A DNA stretch of 6,614 nucleotides from DATEVL01 sp964448245 (lineage in GTDB: Bacteria > Chloroflexota > Anaerolineae > Anaerolineales > E44-bin32), in NCBI GenBank assembly GCA_964448245.1, contig CAYUWF010000114.1, positions 1 through 6,614 on the forward strand, written 5' to 3'. The translations under genes were made by a program, and so were the position numbers. Shown here in pieces: positions 6,423 to 6,614 of this stretch (its first letter is position 1; each line of letters starts with the position of its first letter). The notes beneath the pieces were generated by a model that searched no databases, was not told the origin of the DNA, and saw only the letters and a program-made list of their open reading frames with translations.

Positions 6423-6447
6423 TCCTCCACGCGTCGGAGGATCTCCG
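6423..6447 (+). other. Two mutually exclusive small hairpins between genes
   Basis: TCCTCC (6423-6428) can pair with GGAGGA (6436-6441) across a 7-base loop. Alternatively, CGGAG (6435-6439) can pair with CTCCG (6443-6447) across 3 bases. The two share bases and cannot form together. No T-run follows, so this is not an evident terminator. The stems are short and may be chance in GC-rich DNA. Confidence 0.2.
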
Positions 6448-6451
6448 CCTC

Positions 6452-6457
6452 GAGGAA
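6452..6457 (+). promoter_or_regulatory. Ribosome binding site of the downstream gene
   Basis: GAGGAA lies 9 bases before the ATG at 6467, a good Shine-Dalgarno match. It supports that ATG as a real start, which matters because the open frame behind it appears to be broken. Confidence 0.55.
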
Positions 6458-6466
6458 CGCCATTCG

Positions 6467-6614
6467 ATGATCCGCGTCGAACAAGTCCAGCCCGGCCGCA
6501 ACCCCTCGGCCCGCGCCTTCCTCAGTCTCCCCTTCCAGATCTACCGCCCGTCCCGGTGTGGGTCCCGCCCATCCGCGGCGAGGCACGGCGGCAGCTCGAC
6601 CCGCGGCGCAATCC
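6467..6614 (+). pseudogene. 5' part of a GNAT-like acetyltransferase gene, apparent frameshift, cut by window edge
   Basis: From ATG 6467 the frame reads MIRVEQVQPG and then ARAFLSLPFQIYR. This resembles the N-terminus of a GNAT-type acetyltransferase family whose members start with MIRVEPV, then a Phe-Leu-x-LPF/LPW-x-LY block, then DPxWVPPL and LDPRRNPFF. In the starting frame the sequence then becomes atypical (PSRCGSRPSA). The frame one base earlier reads VWVPPIRGEARRQLDPRRN, which is the expected continuation. The Tyr-to-Trp distance (five residues between) fits the family if one base is missing around 6545-6558, in a C-rich stretch. It could be a real inactivating mutation or a sequencing/assembly error. 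No slippery heptamer is apparent, so programmed frameshifting is unlikely. The assignment rests on remembered motif similarity over about 50 residues, and the catalytic domain lies outside the window. The gene is 54 bases downstream of the transglutaminase stop in the same direction. Confidence 0.55.

Overview
This is a GC-rich bacterial window with GC-biased third codon positions. A small membrane-anchored protein with a long Pro/Thr tail, a TgpA-like transglutaminase and a polysaccharide-type nucleotide-sugar gene pair together suggest a member of the Chloroflexota, probably Anaerolineae-like. That placement is inference; no marker gene is present.

Layout. (1) Bases 1-2858 are the 3' part of a rightward operon for surface-glycan precursors. 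The last codons of an unidentified gene are followed by a UDP-sugar 4-epimerase of the GalE/WbpP type (28-969). This overlaps by ATGA a membrane-bound nucleotide-sugar 4,6-dehydratase of the CapD/WbpM/PglF type (966-2858). (2) Bases 2859-3544 carry no gene. They hold an array of eleven palindromes that are alternately inverted copies of one REP-like element, with enlarged loops in several copies and a recent 141-bp tandem duplication. (3) On the minus strand, 3545-3913 encodes a 122-residue signal-anchored Pro/Thr-rich protein with its own well-formed promoter. It is convergent with the dehydratase, so the array lies between two 3' ends. (4) Divergent from it, 4046-6412 encodes a 788-residue polytopic membrane protein with an extracytoplasmic transglutaminase-like domain and a DUF4129-like C-terminal tail. 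(5) From 6467 to the window edge is the start of a gene resembling GNAT-type acetyltransferases. It has a good ribosome binding site, but its recognisable N-terminus runs across two frames, which implies a 1-base deletion or a sequence error near 6545-6558.

Function. The epimerase and dehydratase act on UDP-activated sugars and would supply modified hexoses for an exopolysaccharide or glycoprotein glycan. The transglutaminase-like protein and the Pro/Thr protein are both envelope proteins, but nothing in the window ties them to the sugar genes. I see no defence system, CRISPR array, transposase, tRNA or rRNA. The most distinctive feature is the palindrome array, whose stems show paired base changes (ATTCCC/GGGAAT versus ACCCCC/GGGGGT) and whose loops differ by discrete insertions.
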